Shown piece after piece: positions 1 to 7,010 of a stretch of DNA of 8,036 nucleotides; positions within the stretch are counted from its first letter, which is position 1, and each line of letters begins with the position of its first letter. The position numbers and the translations under genes are program-made. Below the pieces are notes generated by a model. It searched no databases and had not been told where the DNA came from. It saw nothing but the letters and a program-made list of their open reading frames with translations. The DNA is from an uncultured Amaricoccus sp. Lineage in GTDB: Bacteria > Pseudomonadota > Alphaproteobacteria > Rhodobacterales > Rhodobacteraceae. The stretch spans positions 1 to 8,036 of the forward strand of contig NZ_CALLYO010000594.1 in the NCBI RefSeq assembly GCF_937858865.1, written 5' to 3'.

Positions 1-384
1 GGGCGGGGGCTGCATCTCCTGCATCGTCTCGCCGTCCGGCATCGGCATCATGTTCCGGTTGAGGTGGAAGATGACCCAGAGCGAGCCGGCGAGGGTGATG
101 ACCACGAGCACGATGGTGAAGATGGTGGAGACGAGCAGCCAGCCGTCCTCGGCCTTGGGCGTCATGTGCAGGAAGAAGATCATGTGCACGAGGATCTGGG
201 CAAAGGCGCAGACGAGCACGATGGCGGCGGTATAGCCGGGGCTCTCGATCGGGCGGGCCATCACCATGAAGAAGGGGATGACGGTCAGGATCACCGCGAG
301 GATGAAGCCGGTCATATAGTCGCGGTAGGTGCCGTGCGGGGCGCCCGATTCCTCGTGCGCGGACTGTGCGTGCCCGGTGCTCAT
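1..384 (-). CDS. cyoD: Cytochrome bo3 ubiquinol oxidase subunit IV (CyoD), 3' end cut by window
   Basis: This is the small membrane subunit of cytochrome bo3 oxidase, which in the family helps assembly and stability of the CuB/heme centre in subunit I. 128 codons are visible and the stop lies beyond the left edge. The protein has a hydrophilic N-terminus, then the family motif around YMTGFILAVILTVIPFFMVM (residues 23-42), and three membrane segments at about 26-44, 52-73 and 84-106. The pattern LVHMIFFLHM (65-74) and the ending LNRNMM (108-113) match E. coli CyoD closely. The E. coli protein stops there at about 109 residues, whereas this one continues with a Met/Pro-rich tail (112-128). The start ATG (382-384) overlaps the cyoC stop as ATGA, and a weak G-rich ribosome site lies at 392-396 inside cyoC, so translation is probably coupled. 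Family assignment is secure; the true C-terminus is unknown. Confidence 0.95.
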   Translation of the reverse strand, partial: MSTGHAQSAHEESGAPHGTYRDYMTGFILAVILTVIPFFMVMARPIESPGYTAAIVLVCAFAQILVHMIFFLHMTPKAEDGWLLVSTIFTIVLVVITLAGSLWVIFHLNRNMMPMPDGETMQEMQPPP

Positions 385-998
385 CTGAGGACCCCCAGCA
401 GGTAGACGAAGGTGAAGACCCCGATCCAGACCAGATCGAGGAAATGCCAGAAGAGCGAGAGGCAGGTGATCCGCCGCTGGTTGGCGGCGATCAGCCCGTG
501 CCGCGAGACCTGCGCCACGAGGACGATCAGCCAGAGGATGCCGAAGCTGACGTGCAGCCCGTGCGTGCCGACGAGCGCGAAGAAGGCGGAGAGGAAGCCC
601 GAGCGCTGCGGGCCGGCGCCCTCGTGGATCAGGTGGGAGAATTCGTAGAGCTCGACGCCGACGAAGGCGGCGCCGAAGAGGCCGGTGACGGCCAGCCACT
701 GCAGCAGCTTCCGCCGGTCGCCCGCGTGCATCGCCAGCATGGCGAAGCCGTAGGTGATCGAGGAGATGAGGAGGAGCGTCGTGTTGAGCGCGACGAGCGG
801 CAGGTCGAAAAGGTCGCGCGGGCCGGGGCCGCCGGCGAGGCTGGTGCCGAGCACGCCGTAGGTGGCGAAGAGGACCGCGAAGATCAGGCAGTCGCTCATC
901 AGGTAGATCCAGAAGCCGAGGTGGGTCGAGCTGCCGGGGGCGTGATGCTCCTCCTCGCGGACGTAGAAGTCGGTGGCGGCGGCGGCGGGCGTGCTCAT
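381..998 (-). CDS. cyoC: Cytochrome bo3 ubiquinol oxidase subunit III (CyoC)
   Basis: This is the subunit III membrane protein of the heme-copper quinol oxidase. It carries no redox centre and, in the family, stabilises subunit I. At 205 residues it matches the E. coli length (204). Five membrane helices are expected at about 28-50, 67-90, 100-121, 138-162 and 181-203. Conserved patches are STHLGFWIYLMSDCLIFAVL (24-43), GVELYEF with Glu116, FFALVGTHGLHV (139-150) and SLFWHFLDLVWIGVFTFVYL (181-200). The start ATG lies 4 nt after the cyoB stop. A strong GGGAGGG at 1008-1014, inside the last cyoB codons and 9 nt upstream, fixes this start. The stop TGA overlaps the cyoD start. Nothing is truncated or substituted; this looks like an ordinary functional subunit. 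Confidence 0.97.
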   Translation of the reverse strand: MSTPAAAATDFYVREEEHHAPGSSTHLGFWIYLMSDCLIFAVLFATYGVLGTSLAGGPGPRDLFDLPLVALNTTLLLISSITYGFAMLAMHAGDRRKLLQWLAVTGLFGAAFVGVELYEFSHLIHEGAGPQRSGFLSAFFALVGTHGLHVSFGILWLIVLVAQVSRHGLIAANQRRITCLSLFWHFLDLVWIGVFTFVYLLGVLR

Positions 999-1002
999 GC
1001 GC

Positions 1003-3018
1003 TCAGGCCCTCCCGCCGAGCAGCCGGGTGCGCATGGACTCGGTCGCCGCGACCTGGGCGGCGGGGATGTCGAAGTCGCGGCTGTAGTTGAAGGTGTGGT
1101 GGATGGCGGTGGCGATCACCGCGAGGAAGGAAAGGGCGGCGAGCCACCAGATGTACCAGATGAGCGCCAGCGCGCAGATGGTGGAGAAGCCGGCGAGCAG
1201 GACGCCCGAGCCGGTGTTCTTCGGCATGTGGATCGGGCGGAAGCCTTCGAGCGGGCGGACGTAGCCGCGGGTCTTCATGTCCCACCAGGCGTCGACGCCG
1301 TGCACGATGGGGGTGAAGGCGAAGTTGTAGGCCGGCGGCGGCGAGGCGGTGGCCCATTCGAGGGTGCGGCCGTCCCAGGGGTCGCCGGTCAGGTCGCGGA
1401 GCTCGTCGCGGTGCAGGATCGAGACGGCGATCTGGACGAGGAAGGCGGCGATGCCGCAGGCGATGAGGCCGGCGCCGAGGGCGGCGATCAGGAACCAGAT
1501 CTGCAGGCTGGGGTCGTCGAAGACGCGCATGCGGCGGGTGACGCCCATCAGGCCGAGCACGTAGAGCGGCGTGAAGGCGACCCAGAAGCCCGCGACCCAG
1601 CACCAGAAGGAGACCTTGCCCCAGAAGGGCTCGAGGCGGAAGCCGAAGGCCTTCGGCCACCAGTAGTAGATGCCGGCGAAGAGGCCGAAGAGGACGCCGC
1701 CGATGATGACGTTGTGGAAGTGGGCGACGAGGAAGAGGGAGTTGTGCAGCACGAAGTCGGCCGGGGGGACGGCGAGCATGACGCCGGTCATGCCGCCGAT
1801 GGCGAAGGTCAGCATGAAGGCGACCGTCCACATCATCGGCAGCTCGTAGCGGATGCGGCCGTGATACATGGTGAAGAGCCAGTTGAAGAGCTTCGCGCCG
1901 GTCGGGATCGAGATGATCATCGAGGCGATGCCGAAGAAGGAGTTGACGCTGGCTCCGGCGCCCATGGTGAAGAAGTGGTGCAGCCAGACGATGTAGCTGA
2001 GGATGGTGATGCAGACGGTGGCGTAGACCATCGAGGAATAGCCGAAGAGCGGCTTGCGGCAGAAGGTCGCCGTCACCTCGGAGAAGATGCCGAAGGCGGG
2101 GAGGACGAGGATGTAGACCTCCGGGTGGCCCCAGATCCAGATGAGGTTCACGTACATCATCGCGTTGCCGCCGTTGTCGGCGGTGAAGAAGTTGGTGCCG
2201 ACGTAGCGGTCGAGGGAGAGGAGGGCGAGGGTCGCGGTCAGCACCGGGAAGGCGGCGACGATCAGGATGTTGGAGCAGAGCGCGGTCCAGGTGAAGATCG
2301 GCATGCGCATCAGCGTCATGCCGGGGCAGCGCATCTTGATGATGGTGACGATGAGGTTGATGCCGGAGAGCGTCGTGCCGACGCCGGCAACCTGCAGCCC
2401 CCAGATGTAGTAGTCGACCCCGACGTAGGGGCTGCCGTCGAGGCCGGAGAGCGGCGGGTAGGCCAGCCAGCCGGTCTGGGCGAACTCGCCGACGAAGAGC
2501 GAGGTCATGGTGATGACCGCGCCGCCGACCGTCATCCAGAAGCTGAAGTTGTTGAGGAAGGGGAAGGCGACGTCGCGGGCGCCGATCTGCAGCGGCATGA
2601 CGAGGTTCATCATGCCGGTGATGAAGGGCATCGCCACGAAGAAGATCATGATGACGCCGTGGGCGGTGAAGACCTGGTCGTAGTGGTGGGCGGTCAGGTA
2701 GCCCTCGGCGCCGTTGAAGGCCCAGGCCTGCTGCAGGCGCATCATGATCGCGTCGGCGAAGCCGCGGAGCAGCATGACGAGGCCGAGGACCATGTACATG
2801 ATCCCGATCCGCTTGTGGTCCACCGAGGTGAACCACTCGGTCCAGAGGTAGCCCCAGAGGCGGAACCAGCTGAGCGCCGCGACGAGGGCGAGGCCGCCGA
2901 GGGCGACGGCGATGAAGGTCGCGACGAGGATCGGCTCGTGCAGCGGGATCGCGTCCCAGGTGAGCCGGCCGAGGAGGAAGCTGGTCTCGACGACAGGCGA
3001 GAGGGTCTCGGTTGCCAT
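1003..3018 (-). CDS. cyoB: Cytochrome bo3 ubiquinol oxidase subunit I (CyoB)
   Basis: This is the catalytic subunit: it oxidises ubiquinol, reduces O2 to water and pumps protons across the inner membrane. It has 671 residues, against 663 in E. coli, and aligns almost without gaps at a constant +14 offset. All four residues of the E. coli quinol site are present (Arg85, Asp89, His112, Gln115). Low-spin heme b ligands are His120 and His435, the high-spin heme ligand is His433, and CuB ligands are His298, His347 and His348. The His-Tyr cross-link partner is Tyr302. The D-channel Asp149 and Glu300 and the K-channel Lys376 are all kept. About 15 membrane helices are expected, with the terminal helices seen in CyoB but not in short subunit I proteins. 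The start has a GGGAG ribosome site at 3028-3032, 9 nt upstream, and lies 28 nt after the cyoA stop. The quinol-site residues and the neighbouring cyoA argue against a cytochrome c oxidase. Whether the high-spin heme is o or a depends on genes outside the window. Confidence 0.98.
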   Translation of the reverse strand: MATETLSPVVETSFLLGRLTWDAIPLHEPILVATFIAVALGGLALVAALSWFRLWGYLWTEWFTSVDHKRIGIMYMVLGLVMLLRGFADAIMMRLQQAWAFNGAEGYLTAHHYDQVFTAHGVIMIFFVAMPFITGMMNLVMPLQIGARDVAFPFLNNFSFWMTVGGAVITMTSLFVGEFAQTGWLAYPPLSGLDGSPYVGVDYYIWGLQVAGVGTTLSGINLIVTIIKMRCPGMTLMRMPIFTWTALCSNILIVAAFPVLTATLALLSLDRYVGTNFFTADNGGNAMMYVNLIWIWGHPEVYILVLPAFGIFSEVTATFCRKPLFGYSSMVYATVCITILSYIVWLHHFFTMGAGASVNSFFGIASMIISIPTGAKLFNWLFTMYHGRIRYELPMMWTVAFMLTFAIGGMTGVMLAVPPADFVLHNSLFLVAHFHNVIIGGVLFGLFAGIYYWWPKAFGFRLEPFWGKVSFWCWVAGFWVAFTPLYVLGLMGVTRRMRVFDDPSLQIWFLIAALGAGLIACGIAAFLVQIAVSILHRDELRDLTGDPWDGRTLEWATASPPPAYNFAFTPIVHGVDAWWDMKTRGYVRPLEGFRPIHMPKNTGSGVLLAGFSTICALALIWYIWWLAALSFLAVIATAIHHTFNYSRDFDIPAAQVAATESMRTRLLGGRA

Positions 3019-3046
3019 TCGCGTGCGCTCCCGAAGTCAGGCGAGG

Positions 3047-4135
3047 TCAGAGGGTTCCGTCGTCCCGCGGCAGGGGGCGTGGCGGCGGGTCGAGCAGGAC
3101 GAGGGCGTCGCTGCCGTAGCGGGCGAGCGAGTCGGCCGGGGTGCAGAAGTCGGCGACGTAGAAGGGGGCATGGCCGAGGGCGCTGGCCCGGCGCCCCTCG
3201 GCGGGCACGAGGTTGAGGGTGCCGGCCGGGCCGGTGCCGCCGAGCGAGTCGAGCATCGCCATCTGGTCGATGCAGAGCCGGCCCTCCTCGACGCAGCGGT
3301 TGACGATGCGGCGGAAGAGCTCGGGGTCGCTGTCGCGGAAGCGCAGGGGCGGCACGTTCTCGCTCGGCTTGGCGAGCTCGAGGTAGCGCGGGCGGTCGAG
3401 GGTGCCCTCGCCCTCGGTGCGGGTGCGCGCCAGCCAGCCGGCGAAGTCGTCCTGGTCGAGCCCGTGCAGGCGGAAGCGCATGCCGGAGAAGCCGGCGCCG
3501 CTGTAGTTGGAGGAGAAGCCCTCGTACTCGCCGGGGACGTTCATCACCGCGTTGAGCCGGCTCTCCATGCCGGGCATGGCGTAGATCATGCCGGCGAGCG
3601 CGGGGACGTAGAAGGCGTTCATCACCGACTGGGCCGTGAGGTGGAAGCGGACGGGGGTGTCGACGGGGACGGCGAGCTCGTTGACCGCGGCGATGCCGTA
3701 CTTCGGGTAGATGAAGAGCCACTTCCAGTCGAGGGCGACGGCCTGGATCTCGAGCGGCTCCACGTCCTCGGCGACCGGGCGGCGCTCGCCGAGCCGCTCG
3801 AGCGGGCGGAAGGGGTCGAGCAGGTGGGTGCCGGTCCAGGTGATGGCGCCGATGCAGATGATGATCATCAGCGGCGCCGCCCAGATCACGAGCTCGAGGC
3901 CGGTCGAATGCCGCCAGTCGGGGTCGTAGCGGGCGCTGCGCTTCTCGCTGTAGCGCCAGGCGAAGAAGGCGGTGAGGCCCATCACCGGGACGACGATGAG
4001 CAGCATGAAGAGCGTGGCGAGCATGAGCAGGTCGCGCTGCTGGGCGGCGATGTCGCCGGAGGGCGAGAGCACCACCGTGCCGCAGCCCGCGAGGGGAACC
4101 AGGAGCAGGAGTGCCGAGATCGGTGCTCGTCGCAT
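3047..4135 (-). CDS. cyoA: Cytochrome bo3 ubiquinol oxidase subunit II (CyoA), lipoprotein
   Basis: This is subunit II of the quinol oxidase, an inner-membrane lipoprotein with a periplasmic cupredoxin-like domain. The 362-residue reading starts at the ATG at 4133-4135, which has GGAGG at 4145-4149, 9 nt upstream. It opens with a lipoprotein signal peptide ending in the lipobox LAGC (Cys18). Two membrane helices follow, at about 37-60 and 80-101, then the family motif LDWKWLFIYP (135-144). The stretch 170-219 (SVMNAFYVPAL, IYAMPGMESRLN, SSNYSGAGFSGM) matches CyoA. Where cytochrome c oxidases have the CuA Cys/Cys/His ligands, this protein has Ser/Asn and Phe, so it cannot form CuA; this agrees with quinol as donor. 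The C-terminal part (about 280-362) is longer than and unlike the His/Met-rich E. coli tail, and has Cys281, Cys288 and Cys331. First gene of cyoABCD. An in-frame ATG at 4180 would add 15 residues, but it would spoil the signal peptide. Confidence 0.96.
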   Translation of the reverse strand: MRRAPISALLLLVPLAGCGTVVLSPSGDIAAQQRDLLMLATLFMLLIVVPVMGLTAFFAWRYSEKRSARYDPDWRHSTGLELVIWAAPLMIIICIGAITWTGTHLLDPFRPLERLGERRPVAEDVEPLEIQAVALDWKWLFIYPKYGIAAVNELAVPVDTPVRFHLTAQSVMNAFYVPALAGMIYAMPGMESRLNAVMNVPGEYEGFSSNYSGAGFSGMRFRLHGLDQDDFAGWLARTRTEGEGTLDRPRYLELAKPSENVPPLRFRDSDPELFRRIVNRCVEEGRLCIDQMAMLDSLGGTGPAGTLNLVPAEGRRASALGHAPFYVADFCTPADSLARYGSDALVLLDPPPRPLPRDDGTL

Positions 4136-4144
4136 GGGTGAGGT

Positions 4145-4149
4145 CCTCC
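4145..4149 (-). promoter_or_regulatory. Ribosome binding site that decides the cyoA start
   Basis: GGAGG on the minus strand lies 9 nt before the ATG at 4133-4135. That ATG gives a normal lipoprotein signal peptide (two Arg, a hydrophobic core, LAGC). It is therefore preferred over the in-frame ATG at 4178-4180, which lies inside the AT-rich promoter region. Confidence 0.8.
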
Positions 4150-4173
4150 ACCGAGCGCTTCGCCGATTCCCAG

Positions 4174-4202
4174 TTAGCATAAAATTGCGCGGACGCTATA
4201 AG
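4174..4202 (+). promoter_or_regulatory. Probable sigma70-type promoter for the MFS transporter gene
   Basis: The -35 element TTAGCA (4174-4179; 4 of 6 match TTGACA) and the -10 element TATAAG (4197-4202; 5 of 6 match TATAAT) are separated by exactly 17 nt. Transcription would start near 4209, giving a leader of about 50 nt. The AT-rich sequence stands out strongly from its GC-rich surroundings. The match was found by reading, not by scoring against a background model. Confidence 0.6.
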
Positions 4203-4245
4203 GAGAGTCGTTCGGTTCCGCGGCCGGTCCGCGGGGCCGGGGCTC

Positions 4246-4251
4246 GGAGGG
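4246..4251 (+). promoter_or_regulatory. Ribosome binding site of the MFS transporter gene
   Basis: GGAGGG ends 9 nt before the ATG at 4261, so this start is well supported. No later in-frame start has a comparable site before the first membrane helix. Confidence 0.75.
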
Positions 4252-4260
4252 ACGCTCGCC

Positions 4261-5559
4261 ATGAGCTACGAGACCGGCAGCGCGCAGGGGCACGCCGAGC
4301 ACCAGGCGAGCCCCGGGGACATCGCGATCGGGGTCATCATCGGGCGGAGCTCGGAGTTCTTCGACTTCTTCGTCTATGCGATCGCCTCGGTGCTGGTCTT
4401 CCCGCGGGTGATGTTCCCCTTCGCGGCGCCGGTCGAGGCGGTGCTCTGGTCCTTCGCGATCTTCGCGCTCGCCTTCCTGGCGCGCCCGGTCGGGACGCTG
4501 GTCTTCATGGCGGTCGACCGGCGCTGGGGGCGGGGGGTGAAGCTGACGCTGGCGCTCTTCCTGCTCGGCTGCGCGACGGCGGGGATCGCCTTCATGCCGG
4601 ACTATTCGGTCGCCGGCTTCTACGCCGTGGTGATTCTCGCGGTGATGCGCACGGCGCAGGGGGTCGCGCTCGGCGGTACGTGGGACGGGCTTTCCTCGCT
4701 CCTCGCGATGAACGCGCCGGAGAACCACCGCGGCTGGTACGCGATGATCCCGCAGCTCGGGGCGCCGGTCGGGCTGTTCGTGGCGAGCGCGCTCTTCGTC
4801 TATCTCGTCACCACGCTCTCGGAGGCGGACTTCCTCGAGTGGGGCTGGCGCTATCCCTTCTTCGTCGCCTTCGCGATCAACGTCGTCGCGCTGTTCGCGC
4901 GGCTCCGGATCGTGGTGACGCCCGAGTATCGGGCGCAGTTCGAGAGCCTCGAGCTGCAGCCGACGCGGGTGCGCGAGACGGTGGCGGCGGAGGGGTGGGG
5001 CATCCTGATCGGTGCCTTCATCCCGCTCGCGACCTTCGCGCTCTTCCACATGGTGACGGTCTTCCCGCTCTCCTGGGTCTATCTGTCGAGCGGGCAGGAG
5101 GTGCCGGCCTTCCTCGGCATCGAGATGGGGACGGCAGCGATCGGGCTCGCGGCCATCGTCGCCTCGGGGGCGCTGGCCGACCGGATCGGGCGGCGGCGGC
5201 TGCTCATCGCCTGCGCGGTGGCGATCGCGGTCTTCGCGCTCTTCGCGCCGGTGCTGCTCGACGGCGGGCAGATCGGCGAGTTCGTCTACATGGTGGTCGG
5301 CTCGGCGCTGCTCGGGCTCTCGTTCGGCCAGTCCTCGGGCGCGCTCGCCTCGCGGTTCAGCCGGCGCTACCGCTACACCTCGTCGGCGCTGACCTCGGAT
5401 CTCGCCTGGATGTTCGGGGCGGGGTTCGCGCCTTTCGTGGCGCTCTTCCTCGCCGCGCGCTTCGGGCTCTTCTCCTCGGGCTTCTATCTCCTGTCCGGCG
5501 CGGTCTGCACGATCATCGCGCTCCTCCTCAGCCGCCAGCTCGACTCCGGGGCCGACTAG
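4261..5559 (+). CDS. MFS transporter, metabolite:H+ symporter (MHS) type
   Basis: This is an inner-membrane secondary transporter of the major facilitator superfamily, 432 residues and about 12 membrane helices. The opening GRSSEFFDFFVYAIAS (28-43) corresponds to the MHS-family GNxxEWYDF signature in helix 1. FLARPVGTLVFMAVDRRWGR (72-91) is motif A in the first half. RTAQGVALGGTWDG (130-143) matches the family RxxQGxxxGGEWGG, with Thr in place of the usual Glu. GALADRIGRRRLL (303-315) is the second-half copy of motif A. Known MHS members carry organic acids, shikimate, proline/betaine or alpha-ketoglutarate with protons; the substrate here cannot be told. The gene is transcribed away from cyoA from a shared intergenic region and ends tail-to-tail against the reductase gene. 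A link with the oxidase is possible from position only. Confidence 0.85.
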   Translation: MSYETGSAQGHAEHQASPGDIAIGVIIGRSSEFFDFFVYAIASVLVFPRVMFPFAAPVEAVLWSFAIFALAFLARPVGTLVFMAVDRRWGRGVKLTLALFLLGCATAGIAFMPDYSVAGFYAVVILAVMRTAQGVALGGTWDGLSSLLAMNAPENHRGWYAMIPQLGAPVGLFVASALFVYLVTTLSEADFLEWGWRYPFFVAFAINVVALFARLRIVVTPEYRAQFESLELQPTRVRETVAAEGWGILIGAFIPLATFALFHMVTVFPLSWVYLSSGQEVPAFLGIEMGTAAIGLAAIVASGALADRIGRRRLLIACAVAIAVFALFAPVLLDGGQIGEFVYMVVGSALLGLSFGQSSGALASRFSRRYRYTSSALTSDLAWMFGAGFAPFVALFLAARFGLFSSGFYLLSGAVCTIIALLLSRQLDSGAD

Positions 5560-7010
5560 CTCCCGGAGACGATGGCCTCGGCCTCGATCTCGACCTCGTA
5601 TTCGCCGATGAGGGCGGAGACCTCGACGAGGGTGTTGGCGGGGAGGATGTCGGCGAAGACGCGGCCGTGGGCGCGGGCGACGAGTTCCCAGCGGCGGGCG
5701 TCGCGGACGTAGACGCGGGTGCGCACCACGTCCTCGAGGCTGCCGCCGAGCGCGGTCAGGGCGGCGGCGATCTTGTCGAGGATGTAGGTGGTCTGGGCGC
5801 CCGGGTTTCCGGGGGCGACGCAGCGGCTGCCGCCGTGGGTCGCCGTGGTGCCGGCGACGGAGATGCGGTCGCCGACGCGCACGGCGCGGCTGTAGCCGGC
5901 GAGGGGCTCCCAGATGCTGCCCGAGGCGGCGCGCAGGCGGTCGGGGCGGCCGGGGACCGGCGTGACGGTCAGCGCGCTCGGGATGGTGTCGAGGTGGTGG
6001 CTGAGGTCGCCCGAGGCGGTGAGATAGGGCGGCCGGCGGTATTCGTCGCCGCAGTCGCCGGGGATGGGCTTGGTGGCGGCGAAGGCGGCCGCGAGCCGCT
6101 CGCGGTCCTCGGCGTCGAGCGCGAAGGAGAAGAGGCGGGCGTTGTCGGCGCGGTGCTCGCGCTCGGTGATGCGGGCGCCGACGATGACGGCGGCGACGGC
6201 CGGATGGTCGAGGACCCAGCGCGTCGCGACGTTCGAGAGCGAGACGCCGTGCCTGCGGGCGATCTCGGCGGCGGCGGCGAGGACGCCCTGGAAGGGCTGC
6301 CAGCCGCCGGCGGCGTCGATGAAGCGGCGGTACTTGGCGCGGCTCCAGTCGGGCATCTCGCCGGGGTCGGGGGCGCCGAGCCAGCGCTCGGAGAGGAAGC
6401 CGCCGCAGAGCGTCCCGTAGGCGAGGAGCCGCATGCCGGTGTGGGTGCAGAATTCGGAGAGCGGCCCGGCGGCGCGGCGGTCGATGAGGGAGAAGGAAAC
6501 CTGGTTGGTCGCGAGCGGGATGCCGTCGGCGAGGGCGACGGCGAGGTGGGCGGCGTCGAAGTTGGTGACGCCGATGGCGCCGATCAGCCCCTCCTCGCGC
6601 AGGCGGTTCATCTCGTGCAGCGCGTCGAGCCAGGCCGGATGCTCGAAGGTCCACCAGTGGAACTGCAGCAGGTCGATGCGGGAGATCCCGAGCCGGTCGA
6701 GCCGCTCGCGGACGCCTGCGCGGACGATCTCGGGGGTCATCGGGCCAGGCGGCGGGCACCATTTGGTCAGCGCCGTGCCGCCCCTGCCGCGGGCGATGAG
6801 GCGGCCGGCGATGATCTCAGCGCTGCCGTAGTGGTCGGCCATGTCGAAGGTGTCGAAGCCCTCGCGGACGTAGGCCTCCAGCGCGTCGGCGCCGGCCTCG
6901 GGGTCGATCGTGGCGCCGTCCTTCTCGATGTCGGCGACCTGCCAGAGGCCGCAGACGACGCGCGGGATGGTCGGGCCACCCTTCAGGGCGGTGCGTTCAG
7001 GGTTCGGCAT
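5556..7010 (-). CDS. Aldo/keto reductase fused to a C-terminal YjgF/Rid domain
   Basis: This is a cytosolic two-domain protein of 484 residues. Residues about 13-315 form an aldo/keto reductase, an NAD(P)H-dependent carbonyl/alcohol oxidoreductase. The catalytic tetrad can be assigned as Asp56, Tyr61 (in DMADHYG), Lys83 (ALTKW) and His118 (LLQFHWW). GAIGVTNFD (144-152) and VIVGARITEREHRADN (275-290) match substrate-barrel and cofactor-binding segments. After a linker (about 316-355), residues 356-484 form a complete YjgF/YER057c/UK114 domain: GYSRAVRVGDRISVAGTTA (372-390), then AQTTYILDKIAAALTALGGS (405-424), then VEVSAL and EVEIEAEAIV near the end. The RidA imine-hydrolysing Arg (E. coli Arg105) aligns with Asn459, so RidA activity is unlikely. 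The start overlaps livM by 14 nt and has GAGG at 7018-7021, so it is probably translationally coupled. The single uninterrupted frame shows a true fusion. Substrate unknown. Confidence 0.9.
   Translation of the reverse strand: MPNPERTALKGGPTIPRVVCGLWQVADIEKDGATIDPEAGADALEAYVREGFDTFDMADHYGSAEIIAGRLIARGRGGTALTKWCPPPGPMTPEIVRAGVRERLDRLGISRIDLLQFHWWTFEHPAWLDALHEMNRLREEGLIGAIGVTNFDAAHLAVALADGIPLATNQVSFSLIDRRAAGPLSEFCTHTGMRLLAYGTLCGGFLSERWLGAPDPGEMPDWSRAKYRRFIDAAGGWQPFQGVLAAAAEIARRHGVSLSNVATRWVLDHPAVAAVIVGARITEREHRADNARLFSFALDAEDRERLAAAFAATKPIPGDCGDEYRRPPYLTASGDLSHHLDTIPSALTVTPVPGRPDRLRAASGSIWEPLAGYSRAVRVGDRISVAGTTATHGGSRCVAPGNPGAQTTYILDKIAAALTALGGSLEDVVRTRVYVRDARRWELVARAHGRVFADILPANTLVEVSALIGEYEVEIEAEAIVSGS

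Larger units (their letters stand above)
4136..4260. promoter_or_regulatory. Divergent regulatory region between cyoA and the MFS transporter gene
   Basis: This 125-bp stretch is the only true intergenic space in the window and holds its clearest AT-rich island (about 4170-4204). It must carry the start signals for the leftward cyo operon and the rightward transporter gene. An imperfect palindrome, CGAGCGCTTCG, lies at 4152-4162 in the expected cyoA leader. For cyoA, TATGCT at 4176-4181 (minus strand) is a possible -10, but no convincing -35 sits 16-18 nt upstream of it. No binding site for a known oxygen or redox regulator could be recognised with confidence. Confidence 0.6.

Noticed and set aside
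1003..3018. A cytochrome c oxidase (aa3 or cbb3) rather than a quinol oxidase
   Set aside because: CyoB has all four quinol-site residues and CyoA lacks the CuA ligands; cyoC and cyoD follow in the standard cyo order.
973..3216. A 747-codon open frame on the plus strand opposite cyoB
   Set aside because: It is antisense to a gene with every catalytic residue intact, and its product is a low-complexity mix of Gly, Glu, Asp, Ala and Arg. This is a by-product of G/C-ended codons in the real gene.
4136..4180. An upstream in-frame ATG at 4180 as the cyoA start
   Set aside because: It adds 15 polar residues before the lipoprotein signal peptide and lacks the ribosome site that the ATG at 4135 has.
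4261..5559. A CcoA-type copper importer serving the oxidase
   Set aside because: The MxxxM and HxxxM membrane motifs described for CcoA were not found, and the signatures fit the organic-solute MHS family better.
5540..5580. A bidirectional terminator between the converging genes
   Set aside because: The two stop codons overlap, there is no intergenic DNA, and no stem followed by a T-run is visible.
4174..6762. An 862-codon minus-strand open frame opposite the transporter
   Set aside because: It has no recognisable domain, is dominated by Arg/Pro/His/Glu, and conflicts with both the MFS transporter and the reductase-Rid gene.
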